DNA of 64,000 nt, taken from NCBI GenBank assembly GCA_016934855.1, contig JAFGSA010000069.1, forward strand, positions 1 through 64,000. The letters run 5' to 3'. Numbering within the stretch: the stretch's first letter is position 1; the number at the start of each line of letters is the position of its first letter. The notes below the pieces were generated by a model that had not been told where the DNA came from, searched no databases, and saw nothing but the letters and a program-made list of their open reading frames with translations. Shown piece by piece: positions 60,301-63,300 of the stretch. Source of the stretch: Elusimicrobiota bacterium. GTDB taxonomy: Bacteria > CG03 > SLGR01 > JAFGSA01. Made by a program: the position numbers and the translations under genes.

Positions 60301-63300
60301 CCTGTCGTCGTATACCCTGCCCGTGCTGTAGTCCCAGATAACCGTATCGGTATGCTCCGCCAGTACGGCATTCATCTGCGCAGCTTCCAGATAATCCGTA
60401 AGTTCCTGCAGGCTGTTGAAATCACCATGTTCCGCTATCGTCCTGGCAAGTCCCGGATCAAGGCCGTACCTGCTTACGAGTTCCGATGCAGTCGCGGTAT
60501 TAACCGCATCGAGCGCCTCTTCTATATTGACTATCCTCTGGCTGAGGGTCCTTTGAGTATCCATATCCTTTGTCATATTTTCTATTTCTATCCCGTACGC
60601 GTCTGTTACCACTACCGTTACCTGCCTGTCTATTATATCCCAGGTCCAGTCTTCCTCCGTCTGCATCACGCCGTTGGGCTGGTAGTTGATCACCCTGTCG
60701 GTATTCCCGTCATCATCCATGAAGATTATGCCGTAGCCGTACATCTCCTCGCCCACATAATTGAACTCGGCCCTCACGACTGGCGGATCTCCTCCCCCGC
60801 CGGCGCCGTAATAGTCTATCCTCTGGATGGACCGCGATATATACCCGTCCCAGCGCACGAACATAATATCGTCATCATCCCTGCCGTCTCCTCTTCTTCC
60901 CGTAACTCGGCCCACGAACTGCCGGTTGAGTGTCTCGTTATAATCGATCTCTTCATTGAATACGGCAGCGTCCGATTCGCCGTCAAAATAATCCCTTGCG
61001 TATGCCAGTCCCGTCAAACGGCCTTTTACTTCTCCTACGCGGGTATACTCAAACCCCAGGGCTTCCGTATCGATTCCACCGTGCTCTGTTATATTGCGTT
61101 CGAAATAGGAAAGATTGTCCAGCGTTATCGCCGTACCGCCGGGTTCCAGCGCGTCAAGGTACTGCGGTATCGTATTATCCATGGGATACGTGGCCGCGTA
61201 GGTTCCCTCGTCATAGCCTTCCAGCTGGACCTGGAGGTTGAGGTTTACCCAGAGGTCCTGCGTATCATCGTAAACGAATACATACCCGACTCTCCTGCCG
61301 TACGTTTCTTCTCCCGGGACGGTGAGTACCATTACCTGGTCTCCCGGATCCAGCAGGCCCGCCAGGTAATCCCTGGCCCCCACAGCTCTTCTGTCATATT
61401 CTGTCATCTGTGAAGCCGGCACATCGTCTATACCATCCCTGAGTTCGGCCGTATCGACACCAGACAGCCTGACCGTGACCTGCACGTCTTCGCCAGCCGA
61501 TATGGTAAGGGTATCCCCGTCGTAGTTACTGACGTAGGAACCCCATATTATGTCAAAATCATCATTCAGATGATCCGCCGTGCTCTCCAGCAGACTCAAC
61601 GTAGGATTATATATCTGATCCTGCAGGTACTCCGTGGTGACATATACAAGTCCGTTTCCTATGTCTTCCGTATTCTCGCTGCTGACCAGGACACCGTTTT
61701 CGTAGTTATCTGCCGATACGACTTCCCCGGTCCTCCGGTCTACCAGCTCTATCCTGACAACCTCGCCCGTACCTATATCGGTTACTTCGTACAGGAGAAG
61801 CCCTCTGTCGGTCAGCTCTTCCGCGGATACGCCGTAATCGAAGCCGGCAGTGGACGGCATATAATAGGCGGCGGCAATATCGCTTAAAGGAACATTCCTC
61901 ACGTTGTAGGCCGCGGCACCATTATCATACCTGATGCCTTCCAGGACTATATCGCTTGCCCTGTCCAGTATCTGTTCGCTCAGGATAGTGTCGGTGTCTC
62001 CCAGATACTCCACCAGCCTGTAGCAGGTATCCGCTTCATCCTCCGGAGGCGGTCCGCCGGCTCCCACCGACGGCGCGGGAACGGGTGTTATAACCGTCCT
62101 CGTAAGCACGACCTCGGTCTCCACAGGCATGCCGCGGTTATCAACCGAAGTGACCGTACCGATTATCCTTATTTCAACCGGTTCGCCCGTCAGAAGATCC
62201 GTGACTATTACCCGCGTGTAATCTCTTTTTTCCTCTCCCGTGCCTTCAGAAAAACTTATATTGTCCTGCGAATAGAAGCAGGTGGTCGTTCCGTCGTCCG
62301 GAAGGATATTGAATATGGCTATCTTCACCCACCTTATGGGATCCAGGACATACTGCTTGGCTTCGTAATCCGCCCTGTTCAGGAGTTCGTTCGCGGAAAG
62401 CTCCCTGTCACCGCCCATCATGTGGAATAAAGCATCGGATATATTGAACGGCAGGAAGGAGTTCTGGAACCAGTCCAGTATATTGGAAGCCCAGCTCATA
62501 GCGAAGGAATTCACGAACATGTTCATGTCCCCCATAAACCCTACATCTATATCTTTTCCCGTTACTGCGCTCAGCCCGCTGGATATGGTCTCGTCGACAA
62601 AGCTCGATAACGCGCCGAAGACTGACATCTGTATGCCGATTACGTTCATCGACACAACACCCTTGAGAAGGTTGAGCCAGAACTCCTTGCTTATTAACAT
62701 CTGGAAGCTGCTTGACAGTATGAGACCCAGGTGTTTCTTATACCTGTGCATCGGCGTCACGTACGGGCTTATTATATCCACCTCAGTGTTATCGAGCTCA
62801 TCCCGCGAAGTGAGGAACTCCGCCCTTGCGGCCGCGAGCTCATAAGCCAGGCGGTGGCGCTGGGCGTCATTTGAAAACCTTATGAGTTTCATCTGATATA
62901 TGCGCTCCAGGTAGTTGAGCGCTGTCATAAGGTCGGCTTCTTCCTCTCCGTACTTGAGCCTGTCAGTTCTGCTCTTGTACGTCTGGATGTCGCTCCTGAG
63001 TCGGACTAAGGCATCCATGACACTCTCACCTTCGAGATCGTCGAGTTTAAGGTATTCGCTCTGGTATTCCTGGTCTATGGCCCTGTTCTTGAAAGCGGTT
63101 ACCATGGAAGGCACAAGGCTGGAAGCTACCATGGCTATGGTCTTGGCTATATTGCCCACAGTAAGAGGTATCTGTATGACCGCCTGGTTAATCAGAGGAA
63201 CCTTTACGACAAATCCCGTACCGAGAAAAGCCTTTGCTCCGGCCAGGGTGCCGCCGCCGGCTATCCAGCCAAGCCCTGCGACCACTCCCATCCCTATAGC

